Positions 1 to 14,056 of a stretch of 64,000 nt of DNA are shown here, in pieces. Every line of letters starts with the position of its first letter. The stretch's first letter is position 1. Location of the stretch: positions 2,232,001-2,296,000 of the forward strand of contig JACCLO010000013.1 in assembly GCA_029448655.1 (NCBI GenBank), read 5' to 3'. The notes under the pieces are model-generated. The model did no database searches. It saw nothing but the letters and a program-made list of their open reading frames with translations, and was not told where the DNA came from. The DNA comes from Wolfiporia cocos (Eukaryota; Basidiomycota; Agaricomycetes; Polyporales; Phaeolaceae). The position numbers and the translations under genes were made by a program.

Positions 1-497
1 GCGCATTCCTCGCATAGCCCGCGCCCTGACCTCCAAGTCCGCACAGGAGATGCCCACCGTCAATGCCTATCACCATCAGACCCGCCGCCGTCACGCGCAG
101 CATCCATCATACCATCGCCCCACATCGCATCTCCTCCTAACCGAATCCACTCCGCCGCCGCCGGCACCCTGACAAGACGAGCGCAATGCCGCGCACCCCG
201 CGGCGGAGCAGCGAGCTGCCATCACCGCAGTAAGGCGAGTCGAACCCACCCGGAGGGGTATTTGCCGCGATAAATATCCGCCCGTCCTGTTCTCATAGCG
301 CTCCGTAAACCACACATGCATCTGTACGCTACGTCGTAATGGTATATCCGCTGCGCTAGCAGCGTGTCCGAGTCCGTCCGCCCCTCGCCGTCGCATGCAC
401 CTCCGCCCGCCCGCCATCCATGCTCGTCAGTCAAAGTGCCGAGCCGGGCGCGCCCGCCACATCGCGCCCGGCGGCGGCAGTCGTCATGTGGTCGAGT
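1..497. other. Left-edge stretch without a recognised gene
   Basis: GC-rich sequence downstream of the YKT6 stop codon. Short overlapping ORFs exist on both strands but none has recognisable family features. A tRNA-like reading was examined on the minus strand near 230-330 and rejected. Confidence 0.5.
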
Positions 498-1502
498 CTA
501 CATGAGTACGCAGCAAGAGTTTTGCTGTGTGCGTGTCAGCGCCCAGATGGGAAGATATGAGAGTGAGAAGAGGAATCAACAAGGAAGAGATGGATGAACA
601 TGGGTGGCAAGGTTCGATCGGGGAAGTGGTAAAGAAAGGCACCACCGAGGTCAAGATGCATGAAGCTATATAATCATAGAAGTGAAGCAGCAGCGGAGGT
701 GAAAGAAGAACAGGCAGGAGGTGGACCGAAGCGCAAACGCGACAAGAATGGACGACGGAACACGGTCCAGGACACGACCCGGCGACGCACCTTCTTGGCA
801 GTCTTGTAGAACGCCTTGCTCTGCGCAGACAGCGCGTTCGAGCGGTCCACCAGGTCATTGATACGCTCTCCGCGCTCGAGCACGCTCTCGATCGTCTTGT
901 GCTGCACATCCCACGAGACACAACCACAAGCGCGATCAGCCCGACTGAGCGCGCACACAGCGGGGAATGCGCACCAGCACGATCTTCGTCTCGTCGAGCT
1001 CCTTCTGAACGCGCATAATCGCGTCCGCCTGGCGCGGATCCTGGTACTTCTGCACATACGTCTGCGCCTCGGGGAAACTGATCGCCGACGGCGTCGTGTA
1101 CGACGACGTGGGCACCTTCGCCGTAAAGTCGTCCAGCGTCTTGGTGAGCAGCGAGAATGCGGGGCGCACGGGATACTCGTGGTCCGTGATCAATACGCCT
1201 GCGCCAACAATCAGCCAGTCCTGTCGTGCGGCGCGGTAGGAGGCAGAACGATAGAGACACGCACCGACGACCTGCTCCGCCCCACCCCGGTTATACACAT
1301 GCGCAGTGTAGCTCCCCTCCTGCACGCTCTGCCGCCCGCCCTGCGGCGTGCGCTCCGCCAGCGTGCGCGCAAAGAAGCTCATGAACTCGTTGACGCTCGG
1401 GCGCTGGTAGAACGAGAACGAGGACAGGTCCGTCGCGGTCGCCAGCGGTACGCTCGGCTGCGACGGCGGCGCGTGCAGAATCGAGAGGCCGTAGATCTTC
1501 AT
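498..1502 (-). CDS. YKT6: YKT6 R-SNARE (longin-domain v-SNARE)
   Basis: Four exons: 1265-1502, 975-1198, 791-901 and 498-524, giving 199 aa, the usual Ykt6 length. Ykt6 is a prenylated R-SNARE acting in ER-Golgi, Golgi, vacuolar and autophagosome fusion. The N-terminal two thirds is the longin domain, starting MKIYGL, with a conserved EYPVRPAF segment. The SNARE motif follows ([21 protein letters not shown]), containing the R-SNARE arginine. The last exon is only 27 nt and encodes QNSCCVLM plus stop. The CC pair with a CaaX box is the palmitoylation/farnesylation site and replaces a membrane anchor. All three introns have GT-AG ends and keep phase. About 50 bp upstream of the start the sequence turns into a dispersed GC-rich repeat. 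A decayed second copy lies at 7944-9051. Confidence 0.95.
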
Positions 1503-1572
1503 GCTGCCTGGTTGTGTGGTTCGTGCGGTGGTGATGGGGGAGGAGTGGTAGTAGATTTGAAACCCCGCGCAG

Positions 1573-1610
1573 CACGTGAAGGCGGGCCCGACGCGTCGGG
1601 TCAGCGCCTC
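1573..1610 (+). repeat. Dispersed GC-rich repeat, copy 1 (YKT6 upstream region)
   Basis: A 38-bp core beginning CACGTGAAGGCGGGCCCG recurs at 61825-61862 (same orientation) and 62328-62365 (inverted) with one or two differences. Here and at the inverted copy it is preceded by GAAACCCCGCGCA, so the shared unit is at least about 50 bp. It starts where similarity between the two YKT6 upstream regions ends. Confidence 0.8.
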
Positions 1611-2379
1611 CGCGCGCACCTTCAAGTCCTCTGTATCGTTACAATGGGTACATCCAATTGTTCGAATGTAGAATACATATCATTGAATGCAGTCTACTAT
1701 TCAACTACATAGGCTCTTGCCAATAGGGCCCGCGCGCCAAGTCTTCTGCTCCGCCGCCTCTTAATTCGCGCCCTCGACTGTATGACGATAGCTGGCGGCA
1801 ATTAAATCTACATACAGTGCTGCGGGAATCCTCAGCACTCTCAATTCGCAAAAATACTCAAAAAAGGCGAGCTCACCGCCAAATGTGCTGCCTGCATGGA
1901 AAGGGAGAGATTTCGCCGGCAAGCCAAGAAACGACAAACACGCGAAAGACATAACGACGTTGATGATAAAGATCTGACAGGACTGGAGCTGGTGGCAGAT
2001 GGAAAAGCACGGGCTACAGAGATCGCAAGGATAGTAGGGGATACCATGTTGTTGCACTGGATGTAGGTCATCCTGCAGTCTGAATTAAAATTCTCCTATG
2101 GACTGTGAATAGCTTCTAAACCAAGAAATTCCGTAAACGTACCAATGACACGGTGTACTCGTTTAGCTGCGCACAGTCTCGTCAGCGTGAACATGATGCG
2201 AAGGTTGCGAAGACAACTAATCCCCGTGCAGTGCGCCGCATGGATCGGTTCGACTGTTGCGGCTGGCTGCACGTCGCGCTTTCTCGTCAGCCTCAAGAAG
2301 CATTAATCCGGCCCAAGCATGATGAACAGCACATCGCTTACACTGATATTGAGCTACCGGATTATTGGAAGGATTATAT
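1611..2379. other. Intergenic stretch with one open minus-strand reading frame
   Basis: No gene could be assigned. A 98-codon frame on the minus strand (1761-2057) reads smoothly to a stop and could be the end of a degraded exon, but it matches no family I recognise and has no convincing neighbouring exon. Confidence 0.3.
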
Positions 2380-2888
2380 GTTGCAATTTGGGGTCTGCGG
2401 CGTTGCCAGGGCGCAGGACGGCGCGGCGATGGCAGACTGATGGCGCGGCGATGGGCAAGCTAGCGGGTCGCTAGGTCCGTTAGTATATAGGCTGGTCGGA
2501 GCGATGGGGCTCACCAGCGGTTTGTAACCCCCTTATCACTCGTATTCGGACTCGGAACTCAAGCCCCGACGGGCGATTTCAACATTATAGCAAGGACCAT
2601 TACGGACACAGACTCCTGGAGAGGTAAGTTAGCGAAATTAAAAGAGTCAGTAGACATGGTACCTGGTACAGATATGGCGCCTGTTGAAATCACCCGTCGG
2701 GGCCTGAGTTCCGAGTCCGAATACGAGTGATAAGGGGGTTACAAACCGCTGGTGAGCCCCATCGCTCCGACCAGCCTATGTACCTAGCGACCTGCTAGCT
2801 TGCCCATCGCCGCGCCATCAGTCTGCCATCGCCGCGCCGTCCTGCGCCCTGGCAACGCCGCAGACCCCAAATTGCAACAGCGCCATAT
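2380..2888. mobile_element. Foldback / MITE-like inverted repeat pair
   Basis: Two arms of about 200 bp are near-perfect inverted copies: 2380-2584 and 2682-2879, separated by a 97-bp spacer. The right copy is bounded by its own imperfect terminal inverted repeats (ATATGGCGC-TGTTG at 2672-2690 and its complement at 2871-2888), so it looks like a complete 217-bp MITE. The left arm is the same element in opposite orientation, lacking the outermost bases. There is no coding capacity. The transcript of the pair would form a very long hairpin. Target-site duplication is unclear. Confidence 0.85.
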
Positions 2889-3651
2889 AGTTCGCGAAGA
2901 GGCTCGTGGAAAGCAAGTGACCGACACCGACCTATCGTGCTAAAGTGGGGACCGGCAACGTAGGGGGACGGCAAGTCCCGCATGGCCAAGCTATGATGCG
3001 CCACTGTCAGATGCCAGGACAGCATCTCGTTGGCGCCCATAGTTGCTGGAGTGACAATGGTTAAACAAATTGAACAGATTTCTACAATGTAATTTGCTAT
3101 CCGAGATCTCAACCTTGAACTGCTCTTCCAGATACAACGAAGCCATGTTAAAAGATTTTGTTCCCACATTTTTTAGTAAATGTGCACTCTGGATATTTGA
3201 GACTGTTACTCTGAGGGCAAGATCTATGAGCAAGGAGGAGTTACATTTATACTGATTTGACAATGCATGGTTCAAGATGTTATCTATGGTTTATATGATA
3301 GAGCTTGGCTTATGGTACTAGATGATCTGATTTGAAACATATTAGTTGATCTATTTACAGCTTATGGTACATGGAGGCTGGATTGTCTCTTTGCCACAAG
3401 GCTCCAACCATATAATGTATATACCATGGTTTTATATATATACTGTATACATATATTTACATGTGGCCAAGTACATGGTATTTACATGGCATATTATATG
3501 GTATATGTGTCACAATCCTAGTGACATCTCAAGCTGCCGGCGCATAGTCCAAAGGGGAGCCCAAACTAGAGGGCTATAAGCCAGTGGGACGCATAGGTCA
3601 AACAGCAAGAGACGAGTCTTCAGGAGGAAAGGACAGGGAAACACCCCCACA

Positions 3652-3704
3652 TTCAAGGTTGAACGCTTAGATTGCTAAGTCTAAGGCCTTCAGGGCACTT
3701 AGAC
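3652..3704 (+). repeat. Double-hairpin repeat, copy 1
   Basis: Hairpin 1 is TTCAA-GG-TTGAA (3652-3663). Hairpin 2 is GTCTAAG...CTTAGAC (3679-3704), 15 nt later. TATATACATG follows at about 3713, then a CCCTAAAGTAGAGG stretch shared with other copies. Confidence 0.6.
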
Positions 3705-5173
3705 CTACTGCTTATATACATGCAAGACCCTAATCTACTAGTCAATAGGTGTAACCCTAAAGTAGAGGTCTGTGCGCATAGTATGGTGCCATAATGCCAG
3801 TAATGGCGGCATTTCTGTGTTATGATGGCACCACAGTAATGTAGGCACCAACTTAGTAAAATGGCTTTATGTGTCATATGTCAATAGTAAGCAGGCCGCT
3901 ATGTAATACCTGTATGGTAAGTGGGCCGCGCTAAGTATAGACCCATGAAGTCATGATGATGTCAGTAATGACGAGGTCTAGTCAAGGCCAGACCAATGAG
4001 GTTACTAATGATGTATGTCACAGAACAGTCCTAGGGACCTCTAACATCCCTCGCTATAGATGTATGAGCGCTGCTGTACGCGCACACGCCCCTCTACGCC
4101 TTAGCTACCTCCACGTCACTGCCCAGAGTCTGTATAGATCACCTGACCCAGTAGATGAGTGCCTGTTAGGTGGCGCACGTACCAGGTACTCACATGACAG
4201 GTCATATTAGATACATACGTTACATGGTAGTTACTCGTCACATGCTCCCTCAGTTACACTGTGCACTGGCCAGTACTTTAGGGCTAGATGACTCTTGGCT
4301 ACCTCATATATTTAAGTACGACGAGATGTGGGTTGATACCCCATCTCTAAGATTCTCGTCAATGGACTTAGGTCCCTCTCATATCAACTTCCCTGCATGA
4401 TTGCTGGCCTGGGGCCCTCCTTGACTGCTTTGCTTGAGAGCCGGCCTGTTAAGTTGACATACACTAGGATCCCTTGTAGTCGGGGAACATCCGCGTAGCC
4501 TCTGCGTTCACCGCTGGCACGTTGACTTGAGGCTTGGTAGCCTCTGGAGGATCCCCCTGTAGACAGGGTCACACAGACGTGGTACGTCTGTGACAATGTA
4601 GTTATGGTACCTAGCAATGTCTAGGCTCAAAATGGGGAGATAGGGTCACCTGACAAGGTGCCTGTGATGGTACCTGATGCCACTATCTAATCTGAGAGTT
4701 TAGTAGGTCATGTGACCTCAATTCAGTAAGTCATGTGACTCAATAATCTGCTACCACCTGGGCGAGGTAGATGCTGATGTCTGGGGTGCTTAAGGTTAAT
4801 AGTACAACCACTGCACGACTTTAATTGCTGATAGTAAAATATGAGGGAACACCCCAGATAAATCTGTGACAATATGGTTGTTGTGACTGCATTCATATTA
4901 GACCCTCAATTGATGATTTGAATAGTGTATCTGAACTAGTTATGTGTCTTACAGAATGTACAGTGCAGTGGTGATATGAGATTTGGACAATCTGGTGGCT
5001 GCTGCACAAATGCAAAGATGTCAAGACATAATTCACATGCTTTGCTTATCCTCTCATTTGGCAGAAGGTAAGATCAGATTTAGGTTTATGCTAGCATATA
5101 TATCATTCCACATAGTGATTGCATCATGCATTAGACTTATGCATACAAGTTTTCCACTACCTCACACATCATG

Positions 5174-5471
5174 TGTTATGGATTGAATATCTGTTCAGTG
5201 AAAGTAACTGCACGAGTCACTTAGCTTCTCAAGTAGTGCACCACTCATCAACTCTAGGTTGACACCATAGAGTTAGAACTCAAATATACTAGCTGAGCTT
5301 GGTCACCCAAGTTTGAGAATGAGTATAAGATCCTTGTTTATACAACAAGGTTGAGCTGAAGAGCTCAGCCAGTATGTACATTAGGTTATATACCATTAAC
5401 TATCAATCAGGGTCATAGTGTCCTTGGTACTGCTACTACTAAGTCTATATGGCTAGTACACTATATCAACA
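5174..5471 (+). repeat. LTR-like segment, copy A
   Basis: A 298-bp stretch beginning TGTTATGG and ending TCAACA (TG...CA termini). It is clearly related, same orientation, to 23214-23505 (292 bp, TGTTACAG...TAACA). Shared blocks include ATAAGATCCTTG and GGGTCATAGTGTCCTTGG. Similarity continues past the end (GTTGAGCACAACAGTGGCTG), so the flank may be the start of an internal region. No target duplication, primer-binding site or coding region was recognised. Confidence 0.5.
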
Positions 5472-5685
5472 AATCAGAATGTTGCAGTTGAGCACAACAG
5501 TGGCTGAAACATGATCACTGTAGTGGTTGAATATTGACACAAAATGTACCCCTGCACCCCCCTAACCTCTAGCATCTAACTTCATGCCTGCTCAAGGGGT
5601 TCCACAGGGCATATGGCAAGGCTAAGGGCCCAGTCTAGCAAGACAAAGAGGAGCAGTCACACATTGGGATATGGCATAAGGACAT

Positions 5686-5743
5686 GTACACCAGTATGTT
5701 GGTGTACGGTCAAGATGAATAGTTCTGAGGGCCACCTCAGAAC
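5686..5743 (+). repeat. Double-hairpin repeat, copy 2
   Basis: Hairpin 1 is GTACACCA-GTATGT-TGGTGTAC (5686-5707). Hairpin 2 is GTTCTGAGG...CCTCAGAAC (5722-5743). The spacer is 14 nt. TATATACATG follows near 5754. Confidence 0.7.
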
Positions 5744-6090
5744 ACATGGGCTTATATACATGATGGAACTATCTACTGGACCTGCCCTGAGGTGCGGGTC
5801 CATGTGAGTGTCCCTATCAGAATGCATAAGCATAAGTATGTAAGCATCTATCTACTGGGCCGAGGTATTAGCACTGTACATAGTAAAGCATGTGACAACT
5901 GATCATGTGACCCATCCTACAGTACTGGCATGTACAATGGAGGTGGCTACAAGATGCTAGAGGGTTGCTGTAAGTCCCAGATAAAATCTGTGACACAGGC
6001 TGTCACAGCTAGGTATGTTGCAATAGAGATCCCAGACTAGTAGTGACTTAGAGGAAGCAAGGCAGGCATGCACACAGCATTGGAGTAGAG

Positions 6091-6142
6091 GGGGACTAGC
6101 CCCATTGCTGACAATGCTAAGTCTGAGGGGTAAGCCTCAGAC
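6091..6142 (+). repeat. Double-hairpin repeat, copy 3
   Basis: Hairpin 1 is GGGG-ACTAG-CCCC (6091-6103). Hairpin 2 is GTCTGAGG-GGTAAG-CCTCAGAC (6121-6142), 17 nt later. The TACATG motif is degenerate in this copy. Confidence 0.65.
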
Positions 6143-6425
6143 ATTGCAGTGTGAATACTATCACAGTACGACATACTATGGTACCAGCCCTGCTGGGGAG
6201 TTCTCTAGCCCTAAGTTGGTGGCTGCTAAGACATCATCAGAGGGATACACTGCAAGGCACACATGCTGTAGTAGCCCTCAGTCAAGCAGTCTAGAGTGTG
6301 AGGTGAGACAAGCACACAATGTGACACAAAACTACATCAAACACATACTGATGTTGAAGACCTAGGTAGTGTCGTTGTAGACGTTGAGGTACCCAGGCTA
6401 GCATGCATAAGAAAGATAGTTGAGA

Positions 6426-6476
6426 GGGACAAGGCCCAACATCGAGATTGTCAAGTCTGAGGTGTAAGCCTCAGAC
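6426..6476 (+). repeat. Double-hairpin repeat, copy 4
   Basis: Hairpin 1 is GGG...CCC (6426-6437). Hairpin 2 is GTCTGAGG-TGTAAG-CCTCAGAC (6455-6476). The spacer is 17 nt. TATATATACATG follows near 6485, then TGCCCTAAAGGGCA. Confidence 0.7.
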
Positions 6477-6718
6477 ACGTCAAGTATATATACATGTGCT
6501 ACACTACTGCCTATGCTACTTGCCCTAAAGGGCAGGCCCGTGTGTCACTATGTGAGAGCACTGTATCATCTGACTACATATCACGTGACTACTTGTGGAT
6601 CAGGGGTGCAACTAACCATTGTACTACGGGGTTGTTAAGGTCATGTGAAAACGTGGAAGAGTGTCTGTGTTCGATACAGGGGAAACATAGAAATTTGTGA
6701 CACAATGGAGTCATAAAG

Positions 6719-6772
6719 GGGGTGCTAGCCCCATCAACAAGAATCTAAGTTCTGAGGTGTAAGCCTCAGAAC
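6719..6772 (+). repeat. Double-hairpin repeat, copy 5
   Basis: Hairpin 1 is GGGG-TGCTAG-CCCC (6719-6732). Hairpin 2 is GTTCTGAGG-TGTAAG-CCTCAGAAC (6749-6772). The spacer is 16 nt. TATATGTACATGGGG follows near 6780. Confidence 0.7.
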
Positions 6773-7248
6773 CCTAAGGTATATGTACATGGGGTGCATT
6801 GCAATTACTAATGACTACCCTAAACTAATGTGGTCCATGTACAGCCTGTAAGGGTGTAGCTAAGGGGTGTAGTCATGTACATAATCTGTCTGATGTAAGT
6901 ACCAAGTGCTGACTGTGTGTCTGTACCTATAGTCATCTAATCTAATCTACCAGAGGCATTGTCAGGTGGGAGACACCAAAGGTGGTGCTAGTTCTGGCAC
7001 TAGGTCTGGGATTGCTCACAGAGCCCAGTATTGACCTGTAAATGCTAGGAAAAATATAGGCAATGCCACAGATGTAAGTCTGTGACAGTAGTTACCATCA
7101 TTTATAACCCTTACCTACAGTAACTATAGGTTATATGTCATAGTACATTGTCATTGTTCCATCAGACTATTCTTAGGTAGTGCTTGGGCCTCCTTTTGGG
7201 TAGTCATATCACTAGTGGTGTGCAGCATTGGATGTACTTAAGTGTAAG

Positions 7249-7274
7249 AAGTCTAAGGCGTACTCCTTAGACTT
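7249..7274 (-). repeat. Single hairpin of the same family, copy 6
   Basis: AAGTCTAAGG...CCTTAGACTT stem with a 6-nt loop. On the minus strand it is followed by TAAGTACAT. No clear first hairpin is present, so this copy is degenerate or truncated. Confidence 0.5.
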
Positions 7275-7943
7275 ATCAATGTAACTTGGGGGTGTGTTCT
7301 CTCTCTCTTGTAAACTCTGCTGCTTGATCTTAGCATGCTTGCCTGGGACCTTGTCCACCTCAGCCATACTTGCACTAGTAGTGGATGTCAAGTGCAATGA
7401 AAGATGCAGACACAAGATTGTGTCAATTACCATTTATATATATACTAATGCATCAACCCTTAAACAGTGATGCATTATGCAGTATGAGATTTTATGCATA
7501 AATGTGTTGGGACAATGTCAGTCCCTGGCTTGGCTGATGCACAATGAGATTTTATGTATTATGAGATATTATACTGTGTTTACCAAGTTGGACTACTTCA
7601 TATACTGTATCCTAGTATCCAGGGCTCACTGAGTAACTCTGTAAACTATTGCTAATATCTGATGCCTCTTCAGGGATTATTAATTTATATCTAAAATTAT
7701 CCTAGAGGACTCACTCCTGTGTCATGGTTCATGGTAAAAAGACAATAAATAACATCTAGCAGCTGCCAACCAAAGATGTGAACATTGAGGCCCAAATGTA
7801 TTTGTAGGCTACTATACAGACATACACCACAGCCAATGCACTTTCCGCCCTGCCAACCTTGCAGACCCCTGCAATACATATATGGTATCCATGTGTACAT
7901 CTAAATCTGCACATATACTGCATCGTGGTTAGCGGACCTGAGT

Positions 7944-9051
7944 TCACATGAGCACGCAGCACGAGTTTTGCTGTGTGTATGTCAGCCATGCTTAATGGGA
8001 TTAGATGGAGAATATGAGGAGGTTAAGACGATGAGGAATGAAAGAAGAAGAGATGTATGAACAAGGAAGAGATGGCTGTGTGGCAAGGGCCAACCCAGAA
8101 AGGGGGAACAAGACAAGCCTTCTCGCAAATAGAAGCATCATGGGTACAGGAGGTAGACACATGAAGCCGTCTATCCATATATCCAGGGACACAGAAGCGA
8201 AGCAACAGTGGAGGTGAGAGAGGAAAAAGAACAGGCAGGAGATGAGCTGAAGCCCATAAGCGACGAGAGTGGATGATGGGACATGGTCAAAAATACGACC
8301 CGACGATGCAGACGACGCACCTCCTTAGTAGTCCTGTAAAACGCCTTGGTCTGCGTAGACAGCACGTTCGAGCGGTCTACTAAATCATTTATGCGTCTCC
8401 ACGCTCAAGCACACTCTCAATTGTCTTATGCTGCACACGCACGCCAAAGCCACGAGTCACAGCCACAAGCGCGATTAGGCCGACTGAGCAGGCATGCAGC
8501 GGGGGACGCATACCAGCACGATCTTCGTCTCGTCGAGTTCCTGCTGCACGCGCATGATTGCGTCCGCCTGGCGCGGGTCCTGGTACTTCTGCACATATGT
8601 CTGCGCCTCAGGGAAACTGATCGCCGATGGCATCGCATACGATGACGTGGGCACCTTTGCCATGAAGTCGTCCGTGCCTTGGTGAGCAGCGAGAACGCGG
8701 GGCGCACAGGGTACTCGTGGTCCGCAATCAGCACGCCTGCGCAACGCATTAGCCGGTCGCATCCCCGTGCCTCGTGCTGCGGCGCGGTAGGAGGCAGAAA
8801 TATAGAGACGCACCGACGACCTGCTCCGCCCCACCCCGGTTATACACATGCGCGGTATAGCTACCCTCCTGCACGCTCTGCCGCCCTCCCTGCGGTGTGC
8901 GTTCCGCCAGCGTGCGCGCGAAGAAGCTCATGAACTTGCTGGCGCTCGGGCGCTGGTAGAACGAGAACGAGGACAGGTCCGTCGCGGTCGCCAGCGGCAC
9001 GCTCGGCTGCGACGGTGGCGCGTGCAGAATTGTGAGGCCATAGATCTTCAT
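7944..9051 (-). pseudogene. YKT6 duplicate, frameshifted pseudogene
   Basis: A full-length copy of YKT6 with the same four-exon structure: 8814-9051, 8514-8736, 8321-8430 and 7944-7970. Exon 1 is intact and differs at only four residues from the first copy; the last exon still encodes QNSCCVLM. Exon 2 is 223 nt instead of 224, with one base lost around 8671-8680. Exon 3 is 110 nt instead of 111, with one base lost around 8391-8397, bringing a TAA into frame. Splice sites are conserved. A normal Ykt6 cannot be made unless both frameshifts are sequencing errors. Similarity with the functional copy continues about 50 bp upstream of the start and then stops abruptly. Confidence 0.9.
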
Positions 9052-9793
9052 GCTGAGTCGGTGTGTGGTTCGTGAGACGATGGGGGGAGGAGTGGTGGGA
9101 GGATCGAGGCGACGCCGCAGCGGACTCTGCCCTTGGCGCGAGCGCCGGCATACACGTAGACGCTGTGATACAGCGCATCTCTTCAGCCATAGTCATCATA
9201 ATGAGGATTCCGCTGCATACTGTTATCCTTGACTGCTCAGTTGTAACGAGAAAGTGTCGAGTCGTTGGCCCTTGACTTTCGCCTGCTTTATAGTGCGTAC
9301 CGGCTATCTGATCATGCATGTTAAGGCTGTCCTAACACGACCGATTCTCAGTACCTTGCCCGGGCGGCGCGCGAGTTAGGTCTGCGCGCTGCAAACTTCA
9401 CCGCGCCGCTATCATCCACACCATTGTCTCGGTGCTCCGCAGGTGGTCATCACACTTGCTCTTGCGGTCCGCGCCACTGTCACAGGACTGCGACGCCAAG
9501 TCGGCTTAGGCACAGGTAATAGCTGCACAGTGAATAGGTTAGCAAAAATGGCTACGGGCATATGATAGCGAGCGCCGGCGCGGTAATCCTACAAGATAGA
9601 TTGATCTCGATCAGATCATGATCGCCGTGGCACACGCTTGCTTCCCTGCCAGTGGCCGTGGCCGCCCCCTCGAGCCACCACAGATACCCGCCTTGCAATA
9701 ACAACGCGCCTTTACATCTCTCCAGATGTACGCTCCACAACATTATACAGCCCAACATGCCACGACTTACGTACCTAATGTTTGGTCCAGAGA
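9052..9793. other. Intergenic region between YKT6 pseudogene and elongin C
   Basis: The first 50 bp is the duplicated YKT6 5' flank. The rest carries no gene or repeat I can recognise and should hold the elongin C promoter. Confidence 0.5.
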
Positions 9794-10331
9794 ATGAGCG
9801 ATTCCGACTGGGTGAAGCTCGTCAGTCGAGATGGCCACAGCTATTTGATCCCTCGCAAGGTCGCAATTGGTAGCGGCACCCTGAGGAACATGTTGAGTGC
9901 TGAAAGTGCGTCTTGTTGAAGATATTCCTCTCGTCCACCGCTTTGGGCTGAACACTCTGAGACCAGGCAACTTCGCGGAGGCCGCAAGTAATACCTGTTT
10001 TATCGACGAGCGGTATGCTACATCATTCTTCTTCAATATCACAGACGTCATTTGATGCGTGTATCTTATCAAGGGCTATTGTGGTGGAGAAGCTTTGTGA
10101 ATACCTGTCCTACAAGGCGCTGTACGAAAGCGTGCCACAGAAGGAACCGATTCCAGACTTTCAGGAGCGAATCCCGCCCGAAGTCGCCTTGGAACTGTGA
10201 GTGTCTCTGCAGTCAGTATTTTCTACAATATCTTACCGCATTGGCATAGGCTGATGGCTGCGGACTACTACGAGGGTACGTCAACTTGCCCGTATAGAAT
10301 CCCGCCATATACTCATGTCTTCATAGCATGA
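9794..10331 (+). CDS. ELC1: Elongin C (BTB/POZ-fold ubiquitin ligase adaptor)
   Basis: Five exons: 9794-9905, 9967-10012, 10074-10196, 10250-10275 and 10327-10331, giving 103 aa. Elongin C links cullin-based E3 ligases to BC-box substrate receptors and, in fungi, acts in turnover of stalled RNA polymerase II. The start MSDSDWVKLVSRDGHSY matches the family's first strands; SGTLRNMLS, VEKLCEYLSYK and PPEVALELLMAADYYEA are the expected core and C-terminal helices. The last exon is only 5 nt (completing Ala, then TGA). Without that last splice the frame would run on 17 further codons, so the end is inferred from family length. Divergent from the YKT6 pseudogene. Confidence 0.92.
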
Positions 10332-10757
10332 TGCGAGCTATTGCCGCACCTCACAGGACAGCAAATTCTCTGTATCTGGCTACTGTAACTTACATAACAC
10401 GAGAGTAGGTTTTGAGTGCGAGGAATTGCCGCAGCAGAGCGATTGTATCAGCAGTAGATATACTCTCAAACCAACTGGTCTACCTTGTTTCCCCATTCTA
10501 CGCTAACATCTCCAGCGGCTGCATGAACGACCAGCGTAGATGGAGCGTTCTATGCTTACGCCAATTACGGAAACGCGGATAAATGAGAATTGTATTGACG
10601 ATAGCGAGCAGCTTCACCAAAATCAGTACATTGTCAGATAGTGCACATTGAGGTGTAATAAGGCTAGTTTGTACAGGACTTTTGATTCTACATGAATGAC
10701 ATGAAACAGCCTTGTAGAATTTCGATTGCGCCCACGATTAAGGTTGATGTTTGCTGT
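10332..10757. other. Intergenic region, convergent gene ends
   Basis: Lies between the 3' ends of elongin C and ARG5,6. No gene or repeat seen; presumably 3' UTRs. Confidence 0.5.
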
Positions 10758-13755
<2,998 letters not shown>

Positions 13756-13845
13756 GATGCCTATGCTTTGCACGCCACAGCGGAGAGATGAGGCTGGGGG
13801 GCATCGAGGCTGTAGACAAACTTATACGCACTCGGCTCCAGTAGG

Positions 13846-13911
13846 GGGGCTGTGAAGCAAGCTGCTCACTTTCTGCGAGGGGCTGTGAAGCAAGCTGCTC
13901 ACTTTCTGCGA
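13846..13911. repeat. Perfect 33-bp tandem duplication in a shared promoter
   Basis: Two identical adjacent 33-bp units beginning GGGGCTGTGAAGCAAG, at 13846-13878 and 13879-13911, in the 301-bp gap between the divergent starts of ARG5,6 and the RING-H2 gene. A TGACTC near 13937 resembles half of a Gcn4-type site; this is suggestive only. Confidence 0.85.
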
Positions 13912-14056
13912 CGGGGCAGTATGAAGCAGCGAGCCGATGACTCGAGAAACTACAAATGCAGCAGGGAATCTAATCTGTTGTCTTTCCGGATTTGGATTTG
14001 CTTATCACGCCGAATCCTGTTCGTTCAAGCTGTCCTTAACTCTCACAGCTGCTCGT

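Larger units (their letters stand above)
2889..7943. other. AT-richer repeat block without genes
   Basis: Five kilobases rich in stop codons with no gene-like exon chain. It holds at least five double-hairpin repeats, an LTR-like segment and several TGTCACAG/CTGTGACA motifs (near 4016, 4588, 4862, 5990, 6003 and 7081), consistent with piled-up non-autonomous elements. No reverse transcriptase, transposase or helicase remnant was seen. Confidence 0.6.

Noticed and set aside
225..340. tRNA-like signals on the minus strand (TAGCGCAGCGG and GGTTCGACTC)
   Set aside because: The boxes are about 100 nt apart and neither the T arm nor an acceptor stem pairs acceptably; no tRNA called.
484..1712. Long open frames on both strands over YKT6 (for example 816-1712, +)
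   Set aside because: They are GC-rich shadows of the YKT6 exons and introns; the minus-strand spliced model explains the sequence.
3652..7274. Helitron 3' hairpins
   Set aside because: Hairpins are not followed by CTRR and no 5' TC terminus or Rep/helicase remnant is present; two hairpins per copy is also unlike Helitrons.
2889..7943. Captured mitochondrial or viral DNA, suggested by the AT-rich composition
   Set aside because: No mitochondrial or viral gene fragments were seen; shared repeats with 22027-25710 explain the composition.
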